Numbered from the stretch's first letter, positions 53,471 to 64,000 are shown. The stretch: 64,000 bases of DNA from Marisediminitalea aggregata (GCF_900129565.1 NZ_FQWD01000007.1:62001-126000); one strand, 5' to 3'. The notes: generated by a model not told the origin, from the letters alone. Translations and numbers: made by a program.

Positions 53471-55951
53471 TCAGGCTTTGTTTACCGGACAAGACTTCAG
53501 CTTCCAAACACGCTCGACGTAATCCTGAATAGAACGGTCTGAGGTGAACTTACCCATCTTCGCTGTATTAATGATGGCCATACGTGCCCAACGCTCTTTA
53601 TCGCGATACGCTTCGTCCACACGTTTTTGAGCTTCCGAATATGCCTCATAGTCAGCAAGAACCAGATATTGGTCACCGTGATCAAGCAAGCTTTGCTTAA
53701 TGGACGACAACGCACCTGGTTTACCCGGCGTAAAGTAGTCGGTTTCCATCCAGTCCAGCACTGCTTTAATTTCGGCGTTTTTGTAGTAGTAATCGTATGG
53801 CTTATAGCCCGATTTTTTCAGTGCGTTTACTTCATCAACGGTTAACCCGAAAATAAAGATGTTGTCGTCGCCCACTTCTTCGGCGATTTCAATGTTTGCA
53901 CCGTCCAGCGTGCCCACGGTAATAGCGCCGTTCAGGGCCAACTTCATGTTACCGGTACCCGACGCTTCTTTACCTGCAGTACTGATTTGCTCAGATACAT
54001 CAGCAGCCGGGATCATTTTCTCTGCCAGACTAACGCGGTAGTTAGGCAGGAAAGCGACTTTCAGCTTGTTGTTCACACGCGCGTCGTTATTGATTTTCTC
54101 AGCCACTTTATTGATAGCAAAAATAATGTCTTTTGCCAGCTTGTAGCCCGGCGCGGCTTTCGCACCAAAAATAAATACACGCGGATGCATGTCGTAATCC
54201 GGGTTTTCCAGCAAACGACGGTACAACGCCATAATATGAAGAAGCGCTAAGTGTTGACGCTTGTATTCGTGCAGACGCTTAATTTGCACATCAAATATGG
54301 CGTTAGTATCAACATCCAGATCCAGCGAGCGTTTAATTTCCGCAGCCAATACTTCTTTGTTTTGCTGCTTCACTTGCATGAATTGCTTCTGGAACGTCTT
54401 GTTGTCGGCGTATTTAGCCAACCCTTCCAGTTGCTTAAGATCCAGCGGCCAGTCGGCCCCGACCTTTTTGTCGATCAATTTAGACAGCGACGGGTTACAG
54501 GCTTTCAACCAGCGACGTGGCGTAATACCGTTTGTAACGTTAGTCAGTTTGCCTGGCCATAGCGCATCGAATTCAGGGAACAGGTTTTGTTTAACCAGCT
54601 TAGAGTGAATTTCCGCTACGCCGTTTACCGCAAATGAACCAATCACAGATAGATTGCCCATGCGAACCATTTTTTCGTTGCCTTCTTCAATGATGGACAA
54701 CTTGGCTTTCACTTCATTATCGCCAGGCCACTTTTTGTCGACTTCTTTCATGAAGCGATGGTTGATTTCGTAAATGATTTCCAAATGGCGTGGCAGTATT
54801 TTTTCAATCATGCGTGCAGGCCATTTTTCCAGCGCTTCTGGTAACAGAGTATGGTTTGTGTACGCAAAGACCTTGGTACAAATCGCCCAAGCGCTGTCCC
54901 AATCCAGCTCAGCACGGTCGACCAGGATCCGCATCAATTCTGGAATAGCGATAGCCGGGTGGGTGTCATTTAACTGGATCACAACCTGATCAGTGAAACG
55001 GCTCCAGTCGTCACCATGCGCACGCTTGTAACGACGGATAATGTCTTTTAATGAACAGGCACAGAAGAAGTACTGTTGAATCAGACGCAATTCTTTACCG
55101 GCTTCGGTTTCGTCATTCGGGTAAAGTACTTTCGAAATCGTCTCGGCCTGCACATTTTCAACCTGTGCATCAACATAGCCACCGGCATTAAATACGTCCC
55201 AGTTAAAGTAACCAGACGATTTACTCTGCCACAAACGCAGTACGTTAACGTTTTTACCGCCGTAACCAACAACCGGAATATCCCATGGTACCCCTTTCAC
55301 AATGTGACCCGGGTGCCACTCTTTCTGAATGCGGCCGTTTTCACCGTATTTAGTTTCTACGTAACCGTATAGCGACACTTCCTGAATAGACTCAGGACGG
55401 CAAATTTCCCATGGGTTGCCGTAATCACGCCAGCTGTCCGGACGCTCAATTTGGGCACCGCCCTGGATTTCCTGACGGAATAATCCGTGTTCGTAGTGAA
55501 TACCGTAACCGATGGCCGGTAAATCCATGGTTGCCAGTGAGTCGATAAAGCACGCAGCCAAACGACCCAGACCACCGTTACCCAGTGCCATATCCGGCTC
55601 TTCTTCCAGAACATCACTCAGGCTTACGCCCAGTTCATTCAGTGCATCATTAGCAACGTCAAATAAACCAAAATTTTGCAGGTTATTAGAAAGCAAACGT
55701 CCCATCAAAAATTCAGCAGAGAAATAGTGTACTGCGCGGGTATCGTTTAAATAATGTGTTTTCTGGGTTTTTCTTAGTCCTTCAAGGACTTGCTCTTGCA
55801 TTGCTGCACAGGTCGCTTTCCACCAGGCGTGGTTGTTAGCTTTATTCTCATCTGTGCCCAGGGTGCAGTGGAGGTGTTTTACCACCGACGCTTTGAATTC
55901 GCTTTTACTGATCGTTACTTCAGTTTGGAGGTTTGATTTTTTCCCGCTCAT
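53471..55951 (-). CDS. glgP: Glycogen/maltodextrin phosphorylase
   Basis: The 826-residue PLP enzyme releases glucose-1-phosphate from alpha-glucans. Marks are the [19 protein letters not shown] region, [14 protein letters not shown], the RRWL glucan site, and [15 protein letters not shown], which holds the PLP-binding Lys. I start at the ATG at 55951; an upstream TTG at 55975 is less likely. Phosphoglucomutase, which uses its product, is encoded next upstream on the same strand, though a terminator separates them. Confidence 0.95.
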   Translation of the reverse strand: MSGKKSNLQTEVTISKSEFKASVVKHLHCTLGTDENKANNHAWWKATCAAMQEQVLEGLRKTQKTHYLNDTRAVHYFSAEFLMGRLLSNNLQNFGLFDVANDALNELGVSLSDVLEEEPDMALGNGGLGRLAACFIDSLATMDLPAIGYGIHYEHGLFRQEIQGGAQIERPDSWRDYGNPWEICRPESIQEVSLYGYVETKYGENGRIQKEWHPGHIVKGVPWDIPVVGYGGKNVNVLRLWQSKSSGYFNWDVFNAGGYVDAQVENVQAETISKVLYPNDETEAGKELRLIQQYFFCACSLKDIIRRYKRAHGDDWSRFTDQVVIQLNDTHPAIAIPELMRILVDRAELDWDSAWAICTKVFAYTNHTLLPEALEKWPARMIEKILPRHLEIIYEINHRFMKEVDKKWPGDNEVKAKLSIIEEGNEKMVRMGNLSVIGSFAVNGVAEIHSKLVKQNLFPEFDALWPGKLTNVTNGITPRRWLKACNPSLSKLIDKKVGADWPLDLKQLEGLAKYADNKTFQKQFMQVKQQNKEVLAAEIKRSLDLDVDTNAIFDVQIKRLHEYKRQHLALLHIMALYRRLLENPDYDMHPRVFIFGAKAAPGYKLAKDIIFAINKVAEKINNDARVNNKLKVAFLPNYRVSLAEKMIPAADVSEQISTAGKEASGTGNMKLALNGAITVGTLDGANIEIAEEVGDDNIFIFGLTVDEVNALKKSGYKPYDYYYKNAEIKAVLDWMETDYFTPGKPGALSSIKQSLLDHGDQYLVLADYEAYSEAQKRVDEAYRDKERWARMAIINTAKMGKFTSDRSIQDYVERVWKLKSCPVNKA

Positions 55952-56066
55952 TGGCGCTCTCACTCTATCGGTCAAAATTTACACACTAAATGTAATTAAC
56001 TTACAACTTATAGAGCGAATATAGCAGTCCTAAAAAACTTTTTTTGTAATTTTTTTGTTAAAAAAC

Positions 56067-56107
56067 AAAAAATCCAGCTGAAATAATAATCAATCAGCTG
56101 GATTTTT
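56067..56107 (-). terminator. Terminator after pgm
   Basis: AAAATCCAGCTG / CAGCTGGATTTT with a 14-base loop, followed by an A/T-rich tail. It lies between pgm and glgP. Confidence 0.75.
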
Positions 56108-56153
56108 ACATTTAATTAACAAAGATGAATTAAATCATTCGCCTTGTAGCGGT

Positions 56154-57806
56154 TTATTTAATAATTTTAGCAACCAACTCTTCGGCTTCTTTTATTAAAT
56201 CCTGTAAGTGGCTTTCACCATTAAAGCTTTCTGCGTAGATTTTGTATATCTGCTCAGTGCCAGACGGTCGTGCAGCAAACCATCCATTTTCAGTGGACAC
56301 CTTCACACCGCCAATCGCTGCGTTATTGCCAGGCGCGTGTGTTTGCACATTAGTTATTGGTTCGCCAGCAAGTGATTCACTGGTGACGACACTGGCATCC
56401 ATGGCTGAAAGCTTGTCTTTCTCTTCCAGGCTCGCAGCAACGTCTACACGCTGATAACAGGGCGCACCAAACTTATCGGTTAATTCAGCGTAATGCTGCC
56501 CCGGGTCTTTTCCGGTCACAGCCAAAATCTCCGCCGCCAGCAAACACATAATGAAGCCGTCTTTATCGGTGGCCCAGGTTTCGCCATTGCGCTGCAGGAA
56601 AATCCCCCCTGCACTTTCTTCACCGGCAAAACCCAGTTCACTGTCAGACAAGCCTTGTACAAACCACTTAAAGCCTACCGGCATTTCTGCCAGCTCACGG
56701 CCCATATCATTCACTACGCGGTCAATCATGCTACTGGACACCAGGGTCTTACCTACTTTCAATGAGGCTGGCCAATCAGCGCGATGTCGGTACAAATAAT
56801 CAATGGCAACCGCCAAATAGTGATTCGGGTTCATCAGCCCACCACTCGGGCATACGATGCCATGGCGGTCAAAGTCAGGATCGTTACCCCAGGCTAAATC
56901 AAATTTGTCTTTTAATTCGATGAGTCCGGCCATGGCGTAAGCCGAAGAACAGTCCATGCGCAACTTACCGTCTTTGTCGCGACGCATAAAGCCGAACTGC
57001 GGATCAACCTTCGGGTTTACTACTGTAATGTCCAGGCCATAGTGCTCAGCAATATGTTGCCAGTAGCCCACACCAGCACCACCTAAAGGGTCAGTGCCCA
57101 GCTTCAAACCGGCTTTTGCAATGGCTTTCATATCGACGACTTTTTCTAAATCGGCAATATAATCCATCATGAAGTCGTCTTCTTTTACCAGATCTGACGC
57201 CATTGCGGTTTTTAAGTCCAAACGTTTAACGTCTTTATTACCCGCAGCTATTAACGCGTTGGCACGCTGTTGGATGATCTTAGTGACATCACTGTCCGCC
57301 GGACCACCGTGAGGCGGATTGTACTTAAACCCACCATCTGACGGTGGGTTGTGTGAAGGCGTTATGACGATGCCATCTGCAAATGCATCGGTACGACCGC
57401 GGTTGTAGCGAATGATCGTGCGGGAAATTACCGGCGTGGGTGTGTAACCTTTAGACGCGTTGTCAGCGCGTTGAATAACCACATTCACGTTATTTGCGCT
57501 GAGTACTTCAATAGCGGTAATCATGGCGGGCTCAGACAACGCGTGGGTGTCTTTACCTATAAACAGTGGCCCGGTGATTTGCTGATGCTCGCGATATTCT
57601 GCCAGCGCCTGACAGATAGCCGCAATATGCGTATCAGTAAACGTGGTGTTTGCCGCCGTGCCCCGGTGTCCGGATGTACCAAAGCTCACCGCTTGTGCGG
57701 GATCGGTTGGGTCGGGATGAAAGCTAAAATACTGACTCACCAGTTGAGCAACGTTAATCAGTTGCTCTTCTGCTGCGGCCTTGCCTGCCTCGGGGTGTAA
57801 CGCCAT
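56154..57806 (-). CDS. pgm: Phosphoglucomutase (alpha-D-glucose)
   Basis: A 550-residue enzyme that interconverts glucose-1- and glucose-6-phosphate. The phosphoserine site is in [19 protein letters not shown]; the metal loop is in [10 protein letters not shown]; the sugar-binding loop GEESAGGIF and phosphate loop [12 protein letters not shown] complete the set. [11 protein letters not shown] lies near the N terminus. The gene lies 38 bases after seqA, a pairing also seen in E. coli. Confidence 0.96.
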   Translation of the reverse strand: MALHPEAGKAAAEEQLINVAQLVSQYFSFHPDPTDPAQAVSFGTSGHRGTAANTTFTDTHIAAICQALAEYREHQQITGPLFIGKDTHALSEPAMITAIEVLSANNVNVVIQRADNASKGYTPTPVISRTIIRYNRGRTDAFADGIVITPSHNPPSDGGFKYNPPHGGPADSDVTKIIQQRANALIAAGNKDVKRLDLKTAMASDLVKEDDFMMDYIADLEKVVDMKAIAKAGLKLGTDPLGGAGVGYWQHIAEHYGLDITVVNPKVDPQFGFMRRDKDGKLRMDCSSAYAMAGLIELKDKFDLAWGNDPDFDRHGIVCPSGGLMNPNHYLAVAIDYLYRHRADWPASLKVGKTLVSSSMIDRVVNDMGRELAEMPVGFKWFVQGLSDSELGFAGEESAGGIFLQRNGETWATDKDGFIMCLLAAEILAVTGKDPGQHYAELTDKFGAPCYQRVDVAASLEEKDKLSAMDASVVTSESLAGEPITNVQTHAPGNNAAIGGVKVSTENGWFAARPSGTEQIYKIYAESFNGESHLQDLIKEAEELVAKIIK

Positions 57807-57844
57807 GAAATTGTCCTTTTAACGTTTGTACTTCGGAATGTGAA

Positions 57845-58495
57845 TTACTGCGCGGAGAAGGTCTCCGTAACGGATGCTATTACCTTATCGCTATATCCCA
57901 GGATCTGCAAAACCTGCGACAGCATAGCCAGCTTCTTCGCGGTATTGTTATTGCTTACCACCCAATAACCACTGTCGGGAATCGCTTTGGGGTTCGTGCT
58001 GCTGCCGGTGGCCAGCAATTCTTCCTTGCTGGTTGCAAAATATTTGCGGTTCTTGCCCTTTATGGTCTCAACCTGAGCAAACTCGGCGGGTTGTAACACA
58101 TAAGCTTGCTGCAAAATATACAAGAACTGGTCAACGCGTTTGTCAAACTGCTTTAAAGCATCGGGGTTCACTTGCTTCAGTAATGCATCGTCGTCGGCAT
58201 TTGCCGGTACCGTTGCAACAACATTGGTTGCAGGGGAAGCATCTGCTTCAACAGATTTCGCTTTGGAACTGGCTTTGGCTTTTGGGGCCGCCTTCTTGAC
58301 TTCAACCGGCGCTGTCTCCGGCTCGGCAGCCGGCGTATCGGCAACCGGTTCAGCGGCTTCTGCAGAAGTCGATGTGTCTTCAACACTGTCGGTCATTAGC
58401 AAACGACGCAGAATTTGCGACGCGCTCTCGCCAATATGCTTGGTTTGACCGGCAATAAAGGCATACAAATCATCATCTATTTCTATTGTTTTCAT
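57845..58495 (-). CDS. seqA: SeqA, negative modulator of replication initiation
   Basis: SeqA binds hemimethylated GATC sites and delays re-initiation at oriC. The N-terminal oligomerisation part is MKTIEIDDDLYAFIAGQTKH; the C-terminal DNA-binding part shows GKNRKYFATSKEELLATG and DSGYWVVSNNNTAKKLAML. Between them lies an unusually long linker of about 70 residues rich in Ala, Pro, Glu and Lys. At 216 residues the protein is longer than E. coli SeqA (181). I start at the ATG at 58495; the frame extends further upstream without support. Its presence implies Dam methylation in the host. Confidence 0.95.
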   Translation of the reverse strand: MKTIEIDDDLYAFIAGQTKHIGESASQILRRLLMTDSVEDTSTSAEAAEPVADTPAAEPETAPVEVKKAAPKAKASSKAKSVEADASPATNVVATVPANADDDALLKQVNPDALKQFDKRVDQFLYILQQAYVLQPAEFAQVETIKGKNRKYFATSKEELLATGSSTNPKAIPDSGYWVVSNNNTAKKLAMLSQVLQILGYSDKVIASVTETFSAQ

Positions 58496-58725
58496 TCTGA
58501 CTTCCTTTTTTTGGCGGTCATTATAATCAACCCCGAAGAGGATCACAGCCCTTTATCGGTACAAGTTTTCGTCCCATCGCAATTTGCTTACGTCTGCAAT
58601 GACAAAATCCAGACATCTCCTATACTTACGTATCAGTCTGGTTACGTTAATAAAATTATTTGCCGGTATAGTAGTCCAGTAAATACACAGAGCGTATTGA
58701 ACAATAAACCAACGCGGAATGGCGA

Positions 58726-59652
58726 ATGCATACAGCACTTTCTGAAGCTATAGACACCCTTAATCAGCGGATCCTGGGCAAGCCACACCAAATCAAACTG
58801 GCGGTAACCTGCTTACTGGCCAATGGTCACTTATTAATTGAAGACTTACCCGGCATGGGGAAAACAACCCTGTCTCATGCGCTGGCCCAAGTGTTTGGAT
58901 TGGGTTTTTCCCGCATACAGTTCACATCTGACTTATTGCCTGCGGATATGTTAGGCGTCAATATTTACAATGCGCAGCAACAACGTTTCGAATTTCACGC
59001 AGGACCGATTTTTAGTGAAGTGGTGCTGGCTGACGAGAATAACCGTGCGAGTCCTAAAACCCAAAGCGCACTGTTGGAGGCCATGGAAGAGAATCAGGTC
59101 AGTATTGACGGTACAACCCATGCTTTACCTGTCCCGTTCTTTGTAATAGCAACTCAGAACCCTGCGTACCAGGCAGGCACCTACCCCCTGCCCGAATCAC
59201 AACTGGACAGATTTTTAATGCGCATCAGCCTGGGTTACCCGGACACCGCTGCTGAAAAAGCCATGCTGCGTCAAACGACTCCGTCACCTGCACCAACTGC
59301 TGAAAATGCCCAGCCGGTTATTACCCCGGCACAACTGAAAGACTGGCAGCACAGTGTTACACAGGTCCACGCCAGTGAGCCCATTTTGGATTACCTGCTG
59401 AGGTTGGTGCAGCAAAGTCGTGATAATGCAGAATTCCCCTATCCACTTTCGCCTCGCGCGAGCAAGTCGCTGTTACGCGGCGCTCAGGCCTGGGCCTTTC
59501 TGCACAATCGTGATTTTGTGTTACCGGAAGATATTCAGGCTGTGTTTACCGCTATTGCTGAGCACAGGTTGCGCGGCAGTCAAACCGACTACCGGGAAGA
59601 TGGGCTGCTGAGTCAGCGCATATTGGATCTCACAGACCCACTGGCTGCTTAG
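58726..59652 (+). CDS. MoxR-family AAA+ ATPase
   Basis: A 308-residue chaperone-like ATPase. Walker A is in EDLPGMGKTTL, Walker B in VLADENNRASPKTQSALLEAM, sensor in VIATQNPAYQAGTYPLPESQLDRF. MoxR proteins help assemble or activate partner proteins with vWA or related domains. It is divergent from seqA and starts an operon with a DUF58 protein and a transglutaminase, a set conserved across proteobacteria. Confidence 0.95.
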   Translation: MHTALSEAIDTLNQRILGKPHQIKLAVTCLLANGHLLIEDLPGMGKTTLSHALAQVFGLGFSRIQFTSDLLPADMLGVNIYNAQQQRFEFHAGPIFSEVVLADENNRASPKTQSALLEAMEENQVSIDGTTHALPVPFFVIATQNPAYQAGTYPLPESQLDRFLMRISLGYPDTAAEKAMLRQTTPSPAPTAENAQPVITPAQLKDWQHSVTQVHASEPILDYLLRLVQQSRDNAEFPYPLSPRASKSLLRGAQAWAFLHNRDFVLPEDIQAVFTAIAEHRLRGSQTDYREDGLLSQRILDLTDPLAA

Positions 59653-59654
59653 TC

Positions 59655-60644
59655 ATGCTGGCCAGACTGTCTGCGCGCTTTAATCAATACCACGAACGCT
59701 GGTTACGTAAGCGTATACCCGCCAGTAATCGCTACACTCTGCACTTAAAAAACGTCTTTATTTTTCCAACGCGCTTTGGCTTTGGCTATTTACTTACCTG
59801 TATCAGCTTATTCTTGCTGGGAACCAACTACCAAAACAACCTGATGCTGTTGCTGTGTCAGTTTTTACTTGCTGTCTTTTTGCTCCACTTATTCATTAGT
59901 TACCGGAATTTCACTGCAACCACGCTTTCGCTAAAACCCATAGCACCGGTGACCGCGGGCGAACATGCCCTGCTTACAGTGCAATTAGAAGACAAACACC
60001 CGCAGCAGCCATTTTACGGTGGCTTACATATGCAACTGCGCGGCACCTCACTATCGCTGCTCAATCGCCGTGCTGATCAGGAAAAGCAGTTGAAGCTGTT
60101 ACTGCCAACCCGAGTCAGGGGAATCTTTAACCTACCCCGAATCACTTTTTCGTCGACATACCCACTAGGACTGTTTCGCTGCTGGACTCATTTGGATTTT
60201 GAGCAACAGCTTATCGTTTACCCTGCCCCTGTACCGTCCTCACTTAGATTAGACAGTGCAGATACAACGCAAGGCGATACCAGTGGCCCCAACCTCGGTA
60301 TCGATGAATTTGACAGTTTAAGACACTTTCGACCCGGCGATCCTATGAATCGAGTCGCCTGGAAACAGGCAGCAAAAGGGGGTGACCTGGCGACCAAGAC
60401 GTTTACTCAGTCCCGCCAGGAAAGCGGCTGGTTGAGTTTGGCCATGTATCAGGATGAACCGCTGGAGAAAGCACTGGGATTGCTAAGCTATCAGGTAAAC
60501 AGGCTGATCGGACAACAGCAAACCTTTGGTTTGCGTCTGGGAGATCAGATTGTTGAGCCCGGCAGCGGTGAACAACACAAATTACAGTGTTTGGGCCAGC
60601 TTGCTCAGTACCGCACTACGGACCAGCCCTATGCAGCCGATTGA
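59655..60644 (+). CDS. DUF58 membrane protein
   Basis: A 329-residue protein with two membrane segments near the start (FGFGYLLTCISLFLLG and LLLCQFLLAVFLLHLFI) and a DUF58 domain marked by IDEFDSLRHFRPGDPMNRVAWKQAA. It lies two bases after the MoxR gene and overlaps the transglutaminase gene by 14. Role unknown; probably a MoxR substrate. Confidence 0.92.
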   Translation: MLARLSARFNQYHERWLRKRIPASNRYTLHLKNVFIFPTRFGFGYLLTCISLFLLGTNYQNNLMLLLCQFLLAVFLLHLFISYRNFTATTLSLKPIAPVTAGEHALLTVQLEDKHPQQPFYGGLHMQLRGTSLSLLNRRADQEKQLKLLLPTRVRGIFNLPRITFSSTYPLGLFRCWTHLDFEQQLIVYPAPVPSSLRLDSADTTQGDTSGPNLGIDEFDSLRHFRPGDPMNRVAWKQAAKGGDLATKTFTQSRQESGWLSLAMYQDEPLEKALGLLSYQVNRLIGQQQTFGLRLGDQIVEPGSGEQHKLQCLGQLAQYRTTDQPYAAD

Positions 60645-62658
60645 CAAACTGATCCGCAATCAAACCGCCAGCTTATTGATGGCGATAGTGTTTTGCATTC
60701 TGAGTATCAGTTTGTTCGAGCCACTGTTGTTCTGGGTGTTGTTGATTGCAGTATGCGCCACGGCCATGCGAGTGGTCATGTACATTGGCTGGTATCAACC
60801 TGTTCCCAGTTCCCGCACTATCAATTTGCTCGGCTTATTGTGTTGTGTATGTTTGGTGTGGTTCAGCTTTTCCATTGGCTTGTTGTTAACCATGGTCAAT
60901 CTGCTCATTCTGGCGGGCGCGCTAAAACTGATGTTGCTGAATGCTCCAAGGGATCTGTTTCACCTGTTTTGCACCGCGTTGTTTGTTATTGGTATAGGCT
61001 TTACCTTCCATCAATCCTTTGTAATGACGCTGTTTTATGGCCTGCTGACCCTGGCGCTGCTAGTTGCCCTTGCTCGCTATTTTACGCCATCGCAAACCGT
61101 TAGCTGGCATGCTAAACGAGTGCTCACAATGGGCATACAAGCACTGCCCATTGCCATTTTGCTGTTTTTAATTGTGCCCAAATTACCGCCCTTGTGGAAA
61201 ATGCCGGTAGGCAAAAGTACCGAAACCGGCCTCACCGACACGGTCTCCCCTGGCGACATTGCTTCTTTAACCCAGTCCTCTGAACTGGTCTTTCGCGCGA
61301 CCTTTGAAGGCCCTGTACCTGAGCCCCATGAACGCTACTGGCGTGCCATTACCCTGGAACAGTTTGACGGTAAACAATGGACGGTGAGCCCGCTGCGCAA
61401 GCAAGCCAGACAGCAATACCGGTTGCTTAACTACGAATTTTCGCCGTCGCTTAGTGGCAGTTGGTGGCAGTATGAAGTGATAGCTCAACCGACCAATAAA
61501 CACTGGCTGTATGGCATTGACATTGCCGTGCCCGCCGATCACGCCAGCGACCAAATGATTTGGCGCGGCGCCGATTACCAGATCCTAAGTGAATCACCGT
61601 TGTCGACCAGACGCGCTTATCGCCTGCGTTCTTACCCGAATGCCGATATGAGCCAAACGCTGGAATCATTGGATCAGCGCCTTAACCTACAAAAGCCAGA
61701 AAGCCCGGCCGTGAATCCCCTCACCCAGGAGTGGGCACGGGATATTGCGACACGTTTTTCTGATCCCGAAGACAAAATCAAAGCCGTGCTTGAGTATTTT
61801 ATTACCCAGGGGTTTACCTACACCTTAACGCCGCCTGCAATGCCCGACCAACCAGTGGATGATTTCTTGTTCACGCATCAGCAGGGCTTCTGCTCCCACT
61901 ACGCCAGTGCCATGGCCTACACGCTTCGTTTAATGGACATTCCGGCCAGAATGGTGGCAGGCTATCACGGCGGCGAAGTACTTCAGCCTGGCGTACTCAG
62001 TGTGTATCAGTACGACGCCCATGCCTGGGTAGAGGCCTGGATAGGCGAACAAGGCTGGGTTAGGTTTGATCCCACTGCAGTCATAGCCCCACAACGCATT
62101 CAATTTGGCATTCAGCAGGCCGTTGAAGAAGAAGCCTTCCTGGCTAACAACCAACTGGCGCGATTGAAGCAATTGCCTTTCCTGGCCGATCTGCAAATGT
62201 TGTATAGCTTAATGGATTACCAGTGGAGTCGCTGGGTACTGGGGTTTGACGCGCAGCGTCAACAGAATCTGCTAGCGTTGCTACTGGGTAAAGTTACCGG
62301 CAAGAGCATTACTTATCTGGTGCTGGCCATATTCGGTGTTATTGGCCTGCTGCTGGCACTGTATTTTATTCCTCACTGGCGCAAGCAACAAATGGAACCC
62401 GTGGTGTTGTGGTATCAAAAGGCCGTTACTGCGGTAGCGGGATACACCGGCATTCAGCGTAAAAACCTTGGCCCTCAGGCCTACCAGGACAAAGTATTCG
62501 CGCATTTGCCACCAGCCAGCTCAGCCCAATTTCGTTCGCTGAGCGAGCAATACATCCGCTTGCAGTATCAACCAGCACAACCGGATCGTAAAACCGCCGC
62601 TTTTGTAAGCGACTGCAAGGCGTTTATCAGGCAAATTCGACGACAACCCGCAGCCTAG
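60631..62658 (+). CDS. Membrane transglutaminase-like protein (TgpA type)
   Basis: A 675-residue inner membrane protein. Six hydrophobic segments at the N terminus (DUF3488 type) are followed by a periplasmic transglutaminase domain with the Cys-His-Asp triad visible in QGFCSHYASAMAYTLR, YDAHAWVEAW and VRFDPTA, then one more membrane segment (LVLAIFGVIGLLLALYF) and a DUF4129-like tail. TgpA is essential in Pseudomonas. I start at the ATG at 60631, inside the end of the DUF58 gene. Confidence 0.93.
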   Translation: MQPIDKLIRNQTASLLMAIVFCILSISLFEPLLFWVLLIAVCATAMRVVMYIGWYQPVPSSRTINLLGLLCCVCLVWFSFSIGLLLTMVNLLILAGALKLMLLNAPRDLFHLFCTALFVIGIGFTFHQSFVMTLFYGLLTLALLVALARYFTPSQTVSWHAKRVLTMGIQALPIAILLFLIVPKLPPLWKMPVGKSTETGLTDTVSPGDIASLTQSSELVFRATFEGPVPEPHERYWRAITLEQFDGKQWTVSPLRKQARQQYRLLNYEFSPSLSGSWWQYEVIAQPTNKHWLYGIDIAVPADHASDQMIWRGADYQILSESPLSTRRAYRLRSYPNADMSQTLESLDQRLNLQKPESPAVNPLTQEWARDIATRFSDPEDKIKAVLEYFITQGFTYTLTPPAMPDQPVDDFLFTHQQGFCSHYASAMAYTLRLMDIPARMVAGYHGGEVLQPGVLSVYQYDAHAWVEAWIGEQGWVRFDPTAVIAPQRIQFGIQQAVEEEAFLANNQLARLKQLPFLADLQMLYSLMDYQWSRWVLGFDAQRQQNLLALLLGKVTGKSITYLVLAIFGVIGLLLALYFIPHWRKQQMEPVVLWYQKAVTAVAGYTGIQRKNLGPQAYQDKVFAHLPPASSAQFRSLSEQYIRLQYQPAQPDRKTAAFVSDCKAFIRQIRRQPAA

Positions 62659-62667
62659 TTGACAAAA

Positions 62668-62720
62668 CCCTGTCGGCCTTTATGGTGTTGATTCAATAAT
62701 CATAAATCAATACGACAGGG
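62668..62720. repeat. Nested inverted repeats between tgpA and the protease gene
   Basis: CCCTGTCG (62668-62675) pairs with CGACAGGG (62713-62720); inside, TTGATT (62688-62693) pairs with AATCAA (62705-62710). The right outer arm overlaps the purine-rich AGGGA upstream of the next start codon. It may end the upstream operon or control the next gene. Confidence 0.45.
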
Positions 62721-62731
62721 ACGATTCCTAT

Positions 62732-64000
62732 ATGCGTCTTATTACACTAGTAACCTTACTTGGCCTGAGTGCCGGCAGTCTGGCCAATACCGACTATTAC
62801 CGCGATCCTTCACTACACAATGACACGCTTACGTTTACCGCCGAAGGCGATATTTGGGTGTATCAGTTGGGGCAGCAATCGGCGACACGATTGACCACCC
62901 ACCCTGCAGAAGAGCGCGAGTCCGCAATATCACCAGATGGCAAATCAATCGCTTTCGTGGCCAATTACGAAGGCACCAATGAAGTCTATGTAATGCCCGT
63001 GAATGGCGGTTCTGCCAAACGCATCAGCTTTGAGAACAGTGCCGTAAAAGTACACGGATGGACCCCAGAGGGGAACGTTGTCTTCGCCACTATGTCCCGG
63101 GTTGGCCCTACCGGTAACTGGACATTAAAAACCGTGGATCCCAATACACTGATCAGTACCACACTGCCGGTCGCTGATGCTGTTGAAGGGGTGGTAGATA
63201 ATAGTAATGAACTGTATTTCGTGCAGTTTGGCCTGCAAGTCTCGAATGATAATGCCCGCTACTATCGAGGCGGCGCGCAAGGTGAATTGTGGCGTTTTGA
63301 TTTAAACGACGATCGCGAGGCGTCTCTGTTAACTGGCGATCACGATGCCTCTGTCAGAGAGCCGATGCGCTGGCAGGACACACTGTATTTCATCAGCAAT
63401 GAAAATGGCAATGACAATATCTGGCAAATGACGTTGTCTGGTAAACGCAAAAAAGCCATTACGGATTTCAGCGACTACCCGGTTCGGGATGCCTCGCTCT
63501 CAAACGGTAAAATTGCTTTTCAGCATGGTGCCGACATAAAGGTACTGGATTTACGCGACAACAGTATTACCACGCTCCCTATTCACCTGACATCTGATTT
63601 TCCACACAAGCGGGACAAGTGGCTGACAACCCCCACAAAATATATGACTAACGTGGGCTTTTCTGGAGAGCAGAAACAAGCGGTCATCACCGCCCGAGGT
63701 CACATTGCTGTAGCCAGCTCAGACGGCCGCCGCTTAAAACCCATCAGCACGCCGGCGCAATCTCGTTCCCGCAAAGCGATATTAAGCCATGACGGAAAAT
63801 GGGTTTATGCCATCAATGATGCCAGTGGCGAAATGGAAATCTGGCAATTCGCAGCCGATGGCTCCGACGAACAGAAGCAGCTTACACAAGACGCAACCGT
63901 AAGTCGCTGGAACCTGGTTTTATCACCTGACGGTAAATATATCGCCCACGATGACTTCAATGGTGACCTGTGGCTGCTTAACCTGGAAACATTGGAAAAC
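62732..64000 (+). CDS. Tricorn-like S41 protease, N-terminal beta-propeller part
   Basis: The gene runs off the window; 423 residues are seen. It begins with a Sec signal (MRLITLVTLLGLSAGSLA, cleavage near SLANT). The rest is a series of PD40 propeller blades: DPSLHNDTLTFTAEGDIWVY, ESAISPDGKSIAFVANYEG, YVMPVNGG, RKAILSHDGKWVYAIND and LVLSPDGKYIAHDD. The opening YYRDPSLHNDTLTFTAEGDI is that of exported tricorn protease homologues, whose PDZ and S41 serine protease domains would follow beyond the window. A plain TolB-like propeller protein is the alternative. Confidence 0.8.
   Translation, partial: MRLITLVTLLGLSAGSLANTDYYRDPSLHNDTLTFTAEGDIWVYQLGQQSATRLTTHPAEERESAISPDGKSIAFVANYEGTNEVYVMPVNGGSAKRISFENSAVKVHGWTPEGNVVFATMSRVGPTGNWTLKTVDPNTLISTTLPVADAVEGVVDNSNELYFVQFGLQVSNDNARYYRGGAQGELWRFDLNDDREASLLTGDHDASVREPMRWQDTLYFISNENGNDNIWQMTLSGKRKKAITDFSDYPVRDASLSNGKIAFQHGADIKVLDLRDNSITTLPIHLTSDFPHKRDKWLTTPTKYMTNVGFSGEQKQAVITARGHIAVASSDGRRLKPISTPAQSRSRKAILSHDGKWVYAINDASGEMEIWQFAADGSDEQKQLTQDATVSRWNLVLSPDGKYIAHDDFNGDLWLLNLETLEN

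Overview
The window is a dense stretch of a gammaproteobacterial chromosome, most likely a marine member of the Alteromonadales. The support is seqA next to pgm, the yffB-dapE pair, a TonB-dependent receptor, small single-domain families typical of that order (DUF2897, YbjQ), NasR-type nitrate control and many c-di-GMP proteins. I see no prophage, insertion sequence, CRISPR array or integrase. One tRNA gene (Val, GAC) is present. The two end genes run off the window.

Purine region (1-15.2 kb). A TonB receptor (partial) and a NUP-family lipoprotein lead into adenine deaminase, a purine permease, and a nearly complete purine ring degradation set. That set is guaD (guanine to xanthine), xdhAB plus xdhC (to urate), a membrane urate oxidase fused to cytochrome c (puuD), uraH, uraD and the allantoinase puuE. 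A RutR-like TetR regulator is translationally coupled to puuE. Three RutR-like palindromes lie in front of the permease, the regulator itself and xdhA, so a regulator known for pyrimidine control appears to run purine catabolism here. No enzyme acting on allantoate is present.

Signalling region (15.2-20.5 kb). A PAS-GGDEF cyclase, a histidine kinase, a FIST-domain sensor and a divergent REC-HDOD response regulator form a compact signalling group.

Nitrate assimilation region (20.5-38.4 kb). Three minus-strand operons are present: nrtA-nrtB-nrtD-porin-mobA; nirB-nirD-nasA-cobA-ybiB; and an FNT channel followed by a PP2C-kinase fusion. Each begins with the same regulatory train, read from sequence: NtrC-like 17-mers, a -24/-12-like element, and a leader in which a small hexaloop hairpin (A at loop position 1, G at position 4) overlaps a rho-independent terminator. 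The cognate NIT-ANTAR antiterminator NasR is encoded beside the third operon. MobA and CobA supply the molybdenum and siroheme cofactors that NasA and NirB need.

Region 38.5-45 kb holds a secreted beta-propeller protein and an operon of a diheme DUF1592-type protein, a Tat-exported DUF1552 protein and an ankyrin lipoprotein, whose function is unknown. From 45 to 64 kb the content is mostly housekeeping: tRNA-Val, a patatin-like lipase, a DnaA-box-rich spacer, an EIIA-like protein lacking its histidines, yffB-dapE-M15 peptidase-DUF2897, ybjQ-HIT-astE, a GGDEF-EAL protein, glgP, pgm-seqA, a MoxR-DUF58-transglutaminase operon and the start of a tricorn-like protease gene.
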